Notes under the pieces: model-generated
Seen by the model: the letters and a program-made list of their open reading frames with translations, nothing else
Database searches by the model: none
What the model was told of the DNA's origin: nothing
Shown: in pieces, positions 12,973 through 25,588 of the stretch
Layout: each line of letters opens with the position of its first letter
Position numbering within the stretch: the first letter of the stretch is position 1
Source: Hermodice carunculata
Lineage: Eukaryota > Annelida > Polychaeta > Eunicida > Amphinomidae
Length of the DNA stretch: 64,000 nt
Assembly (NCBI GenBank): GCA_964020975.1
Contig: OZ026623.1
Location: 80,736,725-80,800,724 of the forward strand
Direction of reading: 5' to 3'
Translations under genes and position numbers: made by a program

Positions 12973-13929
12973 CAGTAAAACCTCCACTACCGAACACCTC
13001 AGACTAGTGAACACCTCTCACTTCTGAACACTTTTATTTCAGTCCCAAATGTTTACATGTTATTTAATAGGCACCTGGGTGTTCCTGGATGTTCATAACC
13101 TCTCACTACCGAGTGCCTCTCACTGCTGAACACTGAATACATTTTTTTCAGTCCCAAAGCCACAAATGAACCTCCCACTACCGAACATGTACTTTCTCTG
13201 TGAGCCATAACCAGGCCAAAGGTCGGTTGCTGGTTGTCACAAAAGATAAAGCTGGCATAATGTATGCATGCTGGGCCAACACAGGAAGGCTGTTAAGACA
13301 TGCCTTTGTTATGCTCTGCTTCCCACCCTGTCTCTGTGGTTAACAGATCACACCTTGGTTGGTATAATTTGATCAAGATTATTATCTAATCATCTGTGAA
13401 AGAATGCCTTAGCTCAGAACTGACTTTGGTTGGTATCTCTGCTGACCAATCAGCCATAAAAAGCAACAGCCCATTGAGTAAGCTAAAGCAAGCAATTGAG
13501 AACCCTGAATACTGGAATTGTCTCCAAATACAGTGAAAACTATATTGTTTTTATAGCATTTTGGTGTGATATTCTACCTTGCTTTTGAGTGTATGTGATT
13601 TTACCAACAGTTACACACTGTCTTAATAAGTTGACATGTTTGAGTGGAACCGGTTGTGACTGAAACAATTTGGATCAATTTGATGTTTTGATAGCAACTA
13701 GTGGGACAGTACAAATGTAATTTGTGTTATTAGCACACATCATGTGCATGTATATAGTGTTATTTGTGTGAAGAATGAATAGATAGTTTTGCTGAAATAG
13801 CTATACACACGTATATGTCAAGTTTATAACCCAGCAGCTGAACACCCCAACCTCAGACTACTGAACACCTCTGACTACAGAACACTGTCAATCAGTCCCC
13901 AGGATGCTAGATGGTGAGAGGTTTCACTG
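12973..13929. mobile_element. Pogo/Tigger-like non-autonomous DNA element
   Basis: The left end reads TA then CAGTAAAACCTCCACTACCG, and the right end reads GGTGAGAGGTTTCACTG then TA. The outer CAGTRAAACCTC is inverted at both ends and flanked by TA on each side, the target-site duplication of the Tc1/mariner-pogo group. Subterminal regions on both sides repeat GAACACCTC and CTACTGAACACCTC motifs, likely transposase-binding repeats. The roughly 957-bp interior has no transposase ORF, so the element is non-autonomous or a deletion derivative. Superfamily assignment rests on the CAGT ends and TA duplication. Confidence 0.75.
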
Positions 13930-14925
13930 TAATATGAACAGTTTTGAGCTACACTGTAAGCTCTGTCAAGGCCTCCATCTCGAAGGAGCTGCAGAAATTT
14001 TTGCTTATTCAGCCCTCTCCTGCTTCTGAGCCCTGACCATGCTTCATAGTGCAGACCTCAGATATTGTGAAATGTCTTTATTGCATAAAGCGACCTCTAG
14101 GGACCATGGCATGAAATACAAAACCCAGTGCTGGCGTCACTACATCCAAATAATTGTGAGGCCACATGGTACGGAAAAGGAACCGATACAGTTGTTCTAC
14201 ATAAAATAATACCAGAAATATAAATATACATGTACAATAAACGCAAGCTAGTGCTTGCCATCAGATATTACCTTCCCTGACACCCCCTCCCCTCATGCTG
14301 GTTTGGAGAATGTTGTTTTTTTTACACAGCTTAAGAAGCACTGTAAGGAAAGAAAGGTACTCAAGGCTCAGCATGACTCTGTAGTCTGTCCATCCCAGCA
14401 CCCTTTGTGTTTACCCAGTAAGTGAATGTTGTGCCACATTAAGCCACAAGCACACAGTTTGCCTGAATGTTACCTGGACTACTTGTACATCAGATGACAC
14501 TACATGTCGAATCAACAGCTTTCACCAAGGACACAGATTTGGTACACACAAACACACACATTGTGCCTAGATTTAGGCTTGCATGTAAACTTTTAAAACT
14601 CCAGCCCAACAGCTGTACAGGAATGTGTATTTCCAGGGATATGTTTTCAGGTGGTACCTTACATGACTGTCTCCGTGGAAGACCATTTTCAGTGACTGTA
14701 GCTTTAGTTCAATGTCCAGTCTCTCCTACTAGCGAGGACTTGGATGCATTTGATAAGTACCCGTAAGACCATGGACTCTTAGGTTCTAACTAAGCTTTCA
14801 TGACTAAATTAATTTGAAGGTGACGTGATCTGCCAACTTGTATCAACCTTCAAATAGTGGCCCCAGCATAAGTGGTTTTCAGCACCAACTGGCTAGATGT
14901 GTAAGCCATTTGTCTCAATCCTCTT
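13930..14925. other. Unrecognised stretch
   Basis: A 99-codon ORF (14467-14766) has no recognisable domain. Nothing else is identified before the LINE. Confidence 0.3.
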
Positions 14926-14929
14926 CCTT

Positions 14930-16300
14930 ATTTTCCTCAATGTCCTTTCTGACTTTGCTAACGTGATTAATGTACTCCACAATGCTCCCTGAGACACTGG
15001 TCTCACAGTATTCGACTCCCGTAGTGACAATGTGTCATACTGGTCAGACCTCTTCTTTGACACTTGTAAACAGTTCATTCTGTTCTGCAAGATCACCATT
15101 CGACCCAGGGACAAGCCTTGGATTACTTGTAGCATTAAGAGGTTAATAAAGGAGTGCAATCGTGCCAGGCATAGGTATAAGTGTCTTACGCAAAAGCCTC
15201 AGCCTCTATTGCTCCTCACTACCTAAAATATTGAACGTCTCTTCCAGTTACAAAAACGGCAAGGAATTGAACAATATCAAAAATTCTGTTCGTCTTACTT
15301 TACCAAACTCCTTACTGAACTAGACTCAATAGAGATTAACCCTAAAAGATGGTGGAACCTCAGCAAGTCTATTCTCGGCAACAAACTCTGTCAAAATATT
15401 TCAACTCTTGTTCATGATGGACGGAAAATTTCTTCTAACATAGAAAAGTGTGAGACATTCAATGATGATAACCCTTTGCCCTTGCGTGACTTTGCCTATC
15501 AGACTGCAGCCCACCTGCCTGTTTCATGTGAGAGTACATGATGTGGAAAAGATTCTGACAGTACTCAACATACATCTCTTGGAGTTACACTATCTAGCAA
15601 TCTGTCATGGCACCAGCATGTAACATGCATTGTTATTAAAGACAGTCAATGGCTTGCCCTTCTACCCAGACTCAAGTACAAACTCTCTTACTAGACTCTC
15701 ATAAGGTTGTATACTAATATGATTCGTCCTATCCTCGAGTATGGATGTGTCCTGTTTGACAGTTGCACTGCAAACCTGTCACAATCTCTATAGAAGCTGT
15801 GTCGTATGAGGCACATATGATCTGCCTTGGCGCAACTAGATACACTCCACGTGTCTTACTTCTTGAAGAGCTTGGATCCAGCCTCAACGTGTACACGCTC
15901 TCATCCTTCTGAAGATATAAAACATTATCTTTTGTTCTGCCCTAAGTTCATGGGCAAAGGGTCCGTCTACTGAACACTGTGGATCACTTACTCGCTCTAG
16001 GTGTAAATGCAACTCTAATAGTTCAGTCTTCAAGTGACATTTTATTATATATTCTCTTGAAAGGTAGTGGTGATTTGTCAGACAATGATTATGAATACAT
16101 CTTTGAGGCTGTTCAGACATTCATAGCAGAATCCAGACGTTTCATCCTCTAACTTGATAAACAATCTACTTACAAATAAGTTTTCATTATTTGGCATCAG
16201 TTGTATTACTCCTGTACTAGCGGTGTATTTAGCCTTCTGTTTCGTCCGGTGTGTATTATATGTACTACTCTGTGTTTTTATATGTACTGGAGAGCCTATG
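14930..16300 (+). mobile_element. Decayed CR1/Jockey-like LINE with deleted RT core
   Basis: Translation shows the linker between endonuclease and reverse transcriptase typical of this LINE group: RDKPWIT..IKRLIKECNRA (about 15100-15165), then WWNLSKSILG and LVHDGRKISSNIEKCETFND to about 15470, and CDVEKILTVLN near 15560. The sequence then jumps to the RT C-terminal region (LGVTLSSNLSWHQHV at about 15577, MIRPILEYGCVLFDS at about 15720) and ends near ESRRFIL at about 16150. The catalytic RT core is missing and several stops and frameshifts are present, so the copy is dead. The final ESRRF segment matches the LINE fragment ending near 24985, so both belong to one family. Confidence 0.75.
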
Positions 16301-16514
16301 AATTAGTTCACTTTAATTTTTAGCCAATCCAGTTAAAGTATATATGTTGATAATAATAAGATCAAGTGGTAAATGCCTCCTACAGCACATTAAAATTATG
16401 CTGTTCTTTATGCAAACCTCTTTTCCCAATCCTTTGCCTGTTGGTAGGGATATTACAATTTTGCACATAACATGCATTGCATTTGCTGGGGCAAAAATAA
16501 AAGCCTCCGTCATC

Positions 16515-16795
16515 TAAGATTTTATAAGTCTTGCCTTGAAAATATAATATACGTTGGCTACTCAGATCTTGCGACGTTTGCTTCTAAGACTTTTTAAAGC
16601 TGGCCTTCTAGTCCTAAGATTTTGTAAGTCTTGCCTTTTAAAGAAATTGTGGGCCGTACCTTCTAAATTTTTCTAAGCAACGTCTCATAAGACATTGCAA
16701 GCTTTACCACTAAAGTCTTGTAAACATTGCCCTCTGAGATCTCACGCGCCTTCCCTTGTAAGACCTCGCAAACTTTGCTTCTTAGCAAAATCTTA
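16515..16795. repeat. Degenerate tandem repeat, about 33-bp units
   Basis: Variants of CTAAGATTTTGTAAG followed by CTTGCCTT recur about eight times with spacing near 30-40 bases. An ORF across part of it (16695-16937) merely reflects the repeat. Confidence 0.6.
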
Positions 16796-17083
16796 CCCGA
16801 GTTTCACGGATCTCTCAGTAATGTTCGACAGGGCCGATCCTGGTCAATCTGTATCTGATGAATGTTTGGCACCACTTGACCATACCAAATCAGTTAGAGC
16901 AGGGGAAAGAACTATTGGATATTTCCTCCTACCTTAAGTCGATCGCCGGACATCAAATAGATCTACCGTTCTCGAGAGCTTGACAAAGATGTTCTATTTG
17001 CCTTAGGGGTCGGTGGGCAGTGGTTGATACCTCCGGCTGCCATCCAGTGCGGTTCTGGAGATTTGGGAGGAGTCGAGGCATCA

Positions 17084-17164
17084 TGAGTCAGGTCAATAGC
17101 TTTCCTGGCTGCTTGTTGAGCGCTTTGCTTCCAATCCACGCCAGGGTAAGGTGTTGACTCAGTC
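17084..17164. repeat. Dispersed hairpin element, copy E
   Basis: Left: ATGAGTCAGGTCAATAGCTT then TCCTGGC. Right: GTGTTGACTCAGTCC. Inner GAGCGCTTTGCTTCC corresponds to the GCGCGCTTTGG arm. TGAGTCA and TGACTCA lie at opposite ends as inverted AP-1-type sites. The interior is diverged, so the stem would be imperfect. Confidence 0.6.
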
Positions 17165-19697
17165 CTATACCCCTACAAGGAAAGGGTGTCCTTAATCTTT
17201 TCCGGACTCGTTTTATTATGATCCCCATTGTACCAGTTTACTATGAGGACTTTAAAAAGAACCCATGGAATTGTTGTGCTCGAGAAATCGTTGTCGATAG
17301 ACATGATGCACAATGCACTTTTTGAGAAGGAAAATGATATACCGTCTTCTGCATAATTGACAACCCCACCAAAAGTATCACTCATATGGCATTAAAATGC
17401 TCATTTCTTTGTTTATGAAATCTAAATAATCAACAAAATAGGTTAGAGAACTCCAAACAAACTCCAAGCACTTTTTGCTAATTAAATTTATTGGCAGGCA
17501 ACCATTGTACATAATTTAGGGACGTATAAAATTTTGACTTCAGACATCCCGTAATTTGAATTGTCCATAAATTGTAAACGCACACTTCAATATAATTCGG
17601 TATCACGTTTTAACTTTATAGAGATCTTTGAAATTATTTAAAGCATTGTACTTTCGCAAATTAACGTTCTTGAACTAATATAATACACTATATTCTGGCA
17701 AATGCACTTTTAAATCATCGAGAGCGCTGTAATACGTTATGACAATAAAATGAAAGTTGTCTAAGGTTGCTACAGTTATCAGACAAACTGCTGATCGAGT
17801 CCCACCTATGGCGTAATTCATTTGTGTATGGACTCGGACTGAACTCGCGTAGTCTCAGGTTAAGTGGCGTAGCCACATGGACAGCTTACACATGTACCAT
17901 TTAACATTATGTCGGTTCAGGTGACGGCAGTGATCGCACTCTGAAAAAAAAATATGCCTTTCAAAAACACTCCAATACGGTGTTAACATCCCTAAATAGT
18001 GACAACATGGCATACATATCATAGTACATAAAAGCAGAGAGTCCGTCTCAGCTATTCAAGGCACACTGTGTCTGTGTGCATGATGGTTCTATACCATTAA
18101 AGAGGGACGAAAAGCAGAAAAAAACCCTTAAACAGGAACATCTCGACAAGCCCCTAAATGAATATTTTATATATCATAGGAGAACAACCGTCAGAGACGT
18201 GTTAATTGTAAGCTCGACTGGTTCATTTTATTCTCTCGAAAGCAAAACAAATTATTTCAGTCGTTTCGAAACTTGGTAGTCAATGATGCCGATGAAAATT
18301 TTAATGTGACTCATCAGAAACCCAGTATGTTGTCATATAAGAACCAGACATACATTCAACGCAAAGCGTTGACTGAAGGGTCCACCAGGAATTAGGCTGA
18401 CATTTGCTCAAATTAGATCATGGTGACACGAAAATCAAATCGGTCCATCTTGCCAGGTAAGATAAGCATATTGTCAAATTTGAGCAAAATACATGGGGGC
18501 ATTCTGTAGATGTCGGGGTAACGAGAATGTGCACATCCGGACGGACATCCAGACAGAGGGACCACCCAAAAATATAAAGGGTTTTCCCAATGGGGCTGAC
18601 CCTTAAAAATCAGCAATTACATATGCATAATACGCGTTGATGTTTACTGATACTGTCGAACTAAATTTGGAAATATTTGCTGGTGTTTGGAACTCCACTT
18701 CTGATTCCAGACAATTTTTATTCTAGGTATGTACTGCATACTGCACGAGTAACAAAATCATAATGTACAATTGAATGACCCTCATTAATTGTATATATTA
18801 ATTGTATAAAAATATTGTTCTGTGTGTCTTGTGCATGATTTTGTTGTGTATTTCTCGGTGTCTGGACAGCAAGTTTTGTTAGCATCTATTGTACTATATA
18901 TTGGATGATCCAGCACAGATAAAAATGTTTAAAATCATTTCATACCTTAAGCTGATAAACCGATGAACATACACTTAGTGCAATATGATCAAAGAAGCCT
19001 ACGACTGGCCTCAAACACTAGACACGTCAATGCTTCTCATGTGTAGATGGGTTCATAGTTTGTAAAATGATATGAGTGTAATGCTCTTGATACCTTCACT
19101 TGGACAACAAAATAAAGAGAAAAAGAAAAAGAACGATAATAGGACCAGTGGGAGCGAGTGTTCCGCGCTTTTAGGAATATTGCAATGACTAGAGAACCCG
19201 CAACATGTCATGCGAAAATTAATATTTTTGTTTCTCAAAATACACTTATTAGAGTATAAATTGCAAATTGATACCAAAAATGTTGAGAAGCATAATATCC
19301 ATCACTCAGTGTATTACCCTTTGTTCTAAGTTGGAATCTAATTTCAGCGCCCGCCTTTTATAATACTAAGATCCACAACTGAAAGATTACGATTATAACA
19401 ACAGTAATCTTTATAACAATATAAAGGAATTAATGAGAGAAACGACGCAATTTTGCATTACAACAATAATAGTGACCACAGGTATCCCAACTGGTCACAA
19501 ACAACGTCTAATTAAACAAACATATGTGAAAGAATGTTGCGGGAGATTTTCAAATCAGTCAAATAAAACTATGTCTGAGTCTGAGTCTAATTTCAAGCCA
19601 CGGCCCTACAGCAATCTTTGAATTATGGCAACATGTTTTATTTATATTTCATTGTTTTTAAATTAATAAATCAACATGCGATATGCGGAGTGTAACG
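17165..19697. other. Unrecognised AT-rich stretch with a small hairpin
   Basis: No gene is recognised. ATTTGCTCAAATT at 18402-18414 is inverted at about 18477-18489, enclosing roughly 60 bases, which may be a small MITE-like structure. ORFs at 17173-17385 (minus) and 18076-18279 (plus) have no recognisable domain. Confidence 0.3.
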
Positions 19698-19925
19698 ATT
19701 ACGAACAAAACAAAACAAAAACAAAACAAAACAAAAACAAACCAAAACAAACAAAAAACAAAACAAAAAACAAACACAAAAAACAAAAACAAACAAACAA
19801 ACCCACACAAAAAACACCTCCCCAAAATAAAAGGAAACTAGAAAACAATAAAAACAACAAAAACAAAACAAAAAACACAAAACAAAAACACAAAAACAAA
19901 AACAAAACAAACTACCCCCCCCCCC
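19698..19925. repeat. (CAAAA)n-type low-complexity tract with C11
   Basis: A purine-rich run of AAAAC/AAAC units of varying length is followed by eleven C (19915-19925). Lys/Asn-rich and Phe/Cys-rich ORFs on the two strands are artefacts of composition. Confidence 0.95.
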
Positions 19926-20179
19926 AATTCTAACCTATACGCCATAGAACTAGTTTTAATATGGGTTATGTTATGACAAAAAATGTGCTACGGGAATTTA
20001 GAAAGTCAAGTGAACCCGAACCAGTTGTTTCATTTGACTGGATTTTTTCTGGCAGCTTGGACTTAAGCCATGATCGAGGTGGCCACAACAAAAATACAAA
20101 TGGGATGATTTTCCCGGAACAATTGTGGTAATTTGCCTTCTGGTCCAATTATATGATATTACAATCGACTAATAGATTA

Positions 20180-20382
20180 GATCATTCCACGGGGACATTG
20201 CACGGCCGACTGCTCCGCGCCATGTTGGTCTCCATGGCAGCCACGACGCCGTCCAAGGGCCGTGAAGTGCAGACGACTGTTTGCTGAGAATTACTATATT
20301 GGACTGGATTGTATGGAAACTGTACAAATATTACAGGTGACTGCTTGGGTGCCACTCGTTTCTTTCTCCACATCCCTGCCAG
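20180..20382 (+). other. CpG-rich segment, possible first exon
   Basis: About ten CpG dinucleotides fall within 20190-20285, far above the surrounding AT-rich DNA. The segment ends at a strong splice donor, CTGCCAG then GTAAGT (20383-20388). An ATG early in the segment (CCATGTTGG) gives only a 22-codon frame; a later ATG at about 20311 opens METVQILQVTAWVPLVSF running to the donor. This could be a promoter and first exon of a plus-strand gene whose next exons are not seen. Support is circumstantial. Confidence 0.25.
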
Positions 20383-20390
20383 GTAAGTGG

Positions 20391-21370
20391 TGTGATACTG
20401 TAAATAATTATGACATTTTCATATTTTATTTTACGTCCCTGTACGATTTCACACAGTTATCTTGACCATGTTTCCATATGCCTTGACCATGACTCGCACA
20501 GGATCATCTATCCCTTTCGCCATGTCGCTGAAATACCACAAAACAATAAATATCGTTAAAATGAGACAATTTGTTATAAAAGGGGGAATTAGATCATTAG
20601 CAGTGCTGCAAATGTTTGTCTATTAATCTGTGAAAGACCGAAAATAAGAACCAAAGCTCAGTATCTTTTTTTCTGTCGTTTTGTCACTGGCATGACGCCA
20701 CGACAGCCTTCTGGTATCACTGTATGCCTGTGGTTAATATAACGGCCCTTTCTTGGTTCTTTTCACTTGGGCCGTGAGACTGGCCGAAACACGTATTTAT
20801 TCACTCAGGAGGCAACTTAAGAGAGCTATTGAAAAATGCTCAATTGGGCTTTCTCAATTGACAAACGTGTCATAGATTGCATGTGACTGGTCCTGAGAAG
20901 GATATTGTATAACTGGGAGAAAGGTACAATTTGCGGTTATTGATACGCCTTGATTCAGGTAAGGATACCCCCACCCCCCAATTCAAATGTCGACGTAAAG
21001 AATTAAAAAAAGTACCATAATACTGATATCAAACACCCTGGAATAACTATGATGGTGATGATATTATTGTAGTCACCAGTAATATCGTTGTTATCGCAGT
21101 TATTTTTTCTTGTGAATGTGTTTATGCTTTCATTTGCACCAACCAAGAGAAAAAAAGGCGCAATAAAACTTATGGAGCCTTTGCATTATATCGTCATCAG
21201 TGACATTTTAATTCATTTACTCCACTTTAATAATGTCATGATTGTGTTGTCTCAGAAAAGACAGGAGTTTGGACTTTGAGGCAATATTGAACTATGCAAG
21301 CAACTTAAATATATCAATTCTCCATCAGAGATCTCGTCAAGATACGCAGATGACTGGAAGCCTTGTTGGT
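20391..21370. other. Unrecognised stretch
   Basis: Candidate intron or intergenic DNA without any repeat family or coding signal that can be named. Confidence 0.3.
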
Positions 21371-21470
21371 ATACACACATACATACATACATACATACGT
21401 ACATACATACATACATACATACGTACGTACATACATACATACATACACACACACATACATACATACATAT
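21371..21470. repeat. (CATA)n microsatellite
   Basis: Imperfect tetranucleotide tract with interspersed CGTA units and a short CA run near 21445. Confidence 0.97.
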
Positions 21471-21660
21471 GTGTGTGATCGTGTGTACAGTTGAATATCT
21501 ACTAAGACCTGTCTGTAATAAGACCGCTATATTACAAGCACATTTCCACCTTCCCAATTTTGTTTTTATATCATATCGCACGTCTCAAATTATGGCCACT
21601 GACCCGTATTGAGCTGCTTTTGTCAGCGCTGTGGATGGTCTTCATAAAGAGATTTCGCTG

Positions 21661-21678
21661 TACACACACACACACACA

Positions 21679-21734
<56 letters not shown>

Positions 21735-21752
21735 CATACATACATACATACA
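21661..21752. repeat. Compound (CA)n(TA)n(CATA)n microsatellite
   Basis: About 29 CA units, one CT interruption, then about 8 TA units and five CATA units. Confidence 0.97.
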
Positions 21753-22513
21753 AGTCATATAGTGTCTGATTAGTCGTAATGAGCTCCGACAATGCCGCTG
21801 TGCATTTGAAGTGGAAGAAACTGCCTAATGTATGTTACATATTTGAATCTTACATTACATGTGCGGGGTTATGGCCTTTAGGATAAAATAAGACTGAAGA
21901 GTTCTTTACAAATACATGCATATATGTATGCAGCTTGTGACTGAGGCAGTGTTGTCAGAGCTGAAAGAAAACGTGCACATGAATTTAAAATTTGATCCGC
22001 TTAGGCATGATCGGTCGGGTATGAACTCGCACAATAGATTATGTTTCATCAGGTTTAAACATACAATATGCACCAGCGCTGGTTGATATAGTTTGTCGAC
22101 ATACTGGTAATAGTTTATCCTCTTTAATGGAAGTATGAAGTGGAGTGATCCCATGTAATATAAGATTAACTGCTCTAATCCTGGACCAATACAGATCACG
22201 TGCAAAGCTCCAGTTTTCTTCAGACCTAACAGCACATTGATGGAGGCATACTGGTTATAAAAACATTCATATTTTCTGAAGACATTACAATGCTTTTGCT
22301 TCTTCTGCTCGATTGTGCCCTTTGTGGAATGAAATATTTTAACCCTTTCGGTGCCTATTTCGACTGCCTATTTCGACAAAAGTCGGTGTGCTCTGAATTG
22401 ACATAATTCGCATTTCTTGGGAAACGTCCTTTCATTCAAGTACATACAGTTAGGCTACCATCAGATAGTAGAGACAGAGACCATAGTCATTGAAGTGGAA
22501 CAGGTGGCCATCT
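21753..22513. other. Unrecognised stretch
   Basis: No gene or known repeat recognised; a minus-strand ORF (21906-22235) has no identifiable domain. Confidence 0.3.
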
Positions 22514-22575
22514 GCCCTTGGCTCGGTTTGGACGCATGCGTCCAAAGCGCGCCGAGGCTAGTTGTTGACTCAGCC
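22514..22575. repeat. Dispersed hairpin element, copy F
   Basis: The core TTTGGACGCATGCGTCCAAA (22527-22546) is a perfect 20-base palindrome, flanked by CTCGG on the left and GCGCGCCGAG on the right. The right end reads GTTGTTGACTCAGCC, with TGACTCAGC matching AP-1 and the small-Maf/CNC (NF-E2) type site. The left outer arm (GCCCTTGG) is diverged. A 22-bp minisatellite starts at its right edge. Confidence 0.65.
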
Positions 22576-22663
22576 AAAATTTGCCCCTCGAAGAGTGAAA
22601 ATTTGCTCCTGGAAGAGTGAAAATTTGCCCCTCGAACAGTGAAAATTTGTCCCTGAAAGAGTG
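22576..22663. repeat. Minisatellite, four 22-bp units
   Basis: Four exact-length units of AAAATTTGCCCCTCGAAGAG followed by TG begin at 22576, 22598, 22620 and 22642 with one to four differences each. The array abuts the hairpin copy immediately to its left. Confidence 0.9.
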
Positions 22664-22984
22664 AAAAGCCATTGTTTTCTTCTGGTAATTTTGCCGTCTT
22701 ATATGGATAAAAAAATGCAGCATTTGGGATTTCTCTACCACTGTGCTGAAACTGTATACGCTGCGTGGTTTGCAACCTTTTAGGTAGTTAAAAATTATGC
22801 GTTCACTTGTACGGATCATGGGATATGACAATCTAGATCTTACACTGGCTTATCTAAAAACTATGTCAGACGGAAGTTTTGCCTGCTAAACAGACCAATC
22901 TATATTTTTTTTACACCACTCCATTTGGTCTACCACCTATTGTATGGATAATGGCAAATGGAGGTTCCTTCCAACTCAAAAGAA

Positions 22985-23905
22985 GAATCAAAACTGCTTT
23001 TATTAAACTTAGTTGCTTTTTGTGTCCATACGGCCTCGCAGCAGACATAAAATACAATTTGCAGTAAAAAAAACAACCTATACATTTAAAACTAGCTCAT
23101 TGCATTGGCTACCTCTGTGCAAAGAAAATAGAAACATATTTACGAATATGCTCCACCACATCGGCCTTAGGATTAAACAGATATTGGAAAGTGTTGTTTG
23201 TTTGGCTGAAAGAATACGGGGGTTACTTCTGAAATGATTGTCGGCAGGACATTGTACCAAAAATGTTCCTCATTTTCGACAGTTTGAGTGTTACAACAAA
23301 TACAAATTCTATTTTCTGGGTGTTCATTGATACTGTTCCAGACGTAAAAACTCAGGGTTCATACCGCTTCATTTTTAATGGTACTAAACTCTGTAATAAT
23401 CTACCTGAAGATATACAAAAGAGTCCAACTTAAAAAATAAAAAAAAAATAAAATAAGAGAAAACTTAAGCAGCACCTTCTGAGTAAAATGGGAGAACTAG
23501 AAAATGAAATTTTCATTTATTATTAAGTTCTAAGTTTCCGATATCTCTCCATAAAATGCACTTATAATTTCATTTAAAATATTTCTATTTTTTTTGAAGA
23601 TCAATTCATATTTTTTTTACATATTTATCACACCTCTGGTGCTTAAATATTACTCTTGATTTTCTATAATTTAAATCAGTATTAAAAGTGGTCCACTGTG
23701 GAAATAAGCGTTGACAAATGTCAGGCTTTCTGGTGCTCCCATTTCACTGATACATGGTTCAGGATTTTAGAAATCCAGTGTTAGATTTAAGGTGGTTTCA
23801 AAGCAATGATATTAGGCTTGTACTAGATCTTAATTTTTGTACTATATCTTATGCATTGAACTATGTGTCTTGTATGTGAATAAAATGACATCAATCAATC
23901 GATCA
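22985..23905 (+). mobile_element. LINE 3' fragment, CR1/L2-like
   Basis: Translation near 23097-23180 gives SLHWLPLCKENRNIF, matching the LHWLP motif near the RT C-terminus of CR1/L2-group LINEs. FNGTKLCNNLPEDIQKSP at about 23370-23430 matches their terminal W/LNNLP..I..SP motif. An AT-rich 3' UTR follows, closing with GTATGTGAATAAAATGACAT and short ATCA repeats (to about 23905), a typical LINE tail. The coding part is fragmentary and frameshifted. Confidence 0.6.
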
Positions 23906-24290
23906 GTATTTTTGTGACGATTGAGAATCTGGTTGCCTCCAGAACAGCCCCCTGACTCGCTAATGCGTTCACGCATGTGGGCGCAACAACAACACCCCCA
24001 ACAACAAACGCTAAAAAACTTATAACCATCCATTTGCCTATCCTCATAGTAAAATATATTAATATTGCCACATAGCATAAATTTAGGTTGGTACTGGTGT
24101 GAAACTAAAGATTAAACAAGCTGACATTTTTAAGCCGAGGGAGTGGCATAGTCTGCTTGAAGTCAATAAAGACAGAACAAAAGTAAATCGAATGTAGTCA
24201 CGAAAACACTAATCTATTCTCAATTCATAACTGGGACAAATTCTGGTGAGTCATCTTGCAGCTTAAAATCTCTATCGGGTGTCTGTGCTT
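23906..24290. other. Unrecognised spacer between LINE fragments
   Basis: Nothing recognisable apart from short AAC repeats near 23985. Confidence 0.3.
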
Positions 24291-24295
24291 CAAAA

Positions 24296-24985
24296 ATGAA
24301 CAACCAACAACCCCCTCCTCTCTTCCCCGAGGATGCAAAAATACCCGAAGGAGGTACACATTCTTATCTGGAGAGAACGCTTTGTACCAACATATCTTGG
24401 CGTTCCCACATTACTTTTATTACTAATAAAGCAAATGGGAGAATTGCACAGCTTCGTATACTCAAATATACAATAAGCAACAAACTTTAGCAAGACGTTT
24501 TTGCCTTGTAGAATTCGGTTTATTCTTGAATACGGCTCTGCGAGTGTGTGTTTTCTCGACAACTGTGGCAAACGCCTTTCAGACCATGGACCGACTATCT
24601 GATAGTAGGTCCATGTTTAGACGTACATATCACATTATCTATCTTCGCGAAACTTGATGGTAAACTACGGCAAATACGAAACAGAGGAAAAAGTTTAAAC
24701 ACTTTCGCTTCTGTAAAATGTACCACAAACCAACGCTTGCTCGTTTATCTTATCTCCTACCATCTACGGGCGCAGTTTACGACATACTTCGCCTGGAACG
24801 TAGAACTGAAAGCCTCGAAACTTCGTTGGTGCACACATCTAACAAACAGTAGAAAAACGTTCCAGCTGATGTCAAAGACAGAACACCTTAGGTTTTTTTA
24901 AATTAAATTTTAATCTTCTCTTTTATGGTGGCGAAGTCAATTGATTTAACTGAAGCTGAATCCAGACGTTTCATTCATTGAATTG
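24296..24985 (+). mobile_element. LINE 3' fragment, same family as the 15-16 kb copy
   Basis: TLCTNISWRSHITFITNKAN (about 24375-24435) followed by GRIAQLRILKY matches the RT C-terminal thumb region of CR1/Jockey-like LINEs (LGVTL..LSW..HI..I..KANGR). Stops and frameshifts follow. The coding relic closes at GAATCCAGACGTTTCAT (about 24958-24975), which is nearly identical to the ESRRFI end at 16120-16145, tying both copies to one family. Confidence 0.65.
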
Positions 24986-25327
24986 TGTGCAATTGCTGGT
25001 CCAGTCTCCTTGTAAACCTTGTAACTTTAGTATGTGGTATAGCCCAATGTGCACTTCTGTGTCTCTCCACGTCTGGAGACCCCACCTCTTCGTCTTCTTT
25101 TGACAGAGCCTGATCGGGTTTGGAACAATTATGCTCATAAAGGCTGACGTGGGTAAAAGTTGCACCCGACCTCTTCAGCCTTTGTATTTACGAAATGGAC
25201 TGTCGCGGTTTCTTTTGTTCAAAAAGTTTGTAAGATCGCACAGCCTGACGAAAAAAAAATACTGTTGTTATGATATGTTTCTGTCCAATCAAAAGACGTA
25301 CACCCTTGCACCCTTTCTTGGGGGCTT

Positions 25328-25373
25328 TTATTATTATTATCATCATTATAATTGTTACTTATCATCATCATCA

Positions 25374-25433
<60 letters not shown>

Positions 25434-25517
25434 GTTGTTGCTATTATTATTATTGTTGTTGTTGCTATTATTATTATTGTTGTTGTTGTTATTATTATTA
25501 TTGTTGTTTTGTTGTTG

Positions 25518-25579
<62 letters not shown>

Positions 25580-25588
25580 GTTATTATT
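25328..25588. repeat. (ATT)n/(GTT)n trinucleotide microsatellite
   Basis: Long TTA/ATT runs are interspersed with TTG blocks. Poly-Ile, poly-Leu and poly-Tyr ORFs here are artefacts of the repeat. Confidence 0.97.
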
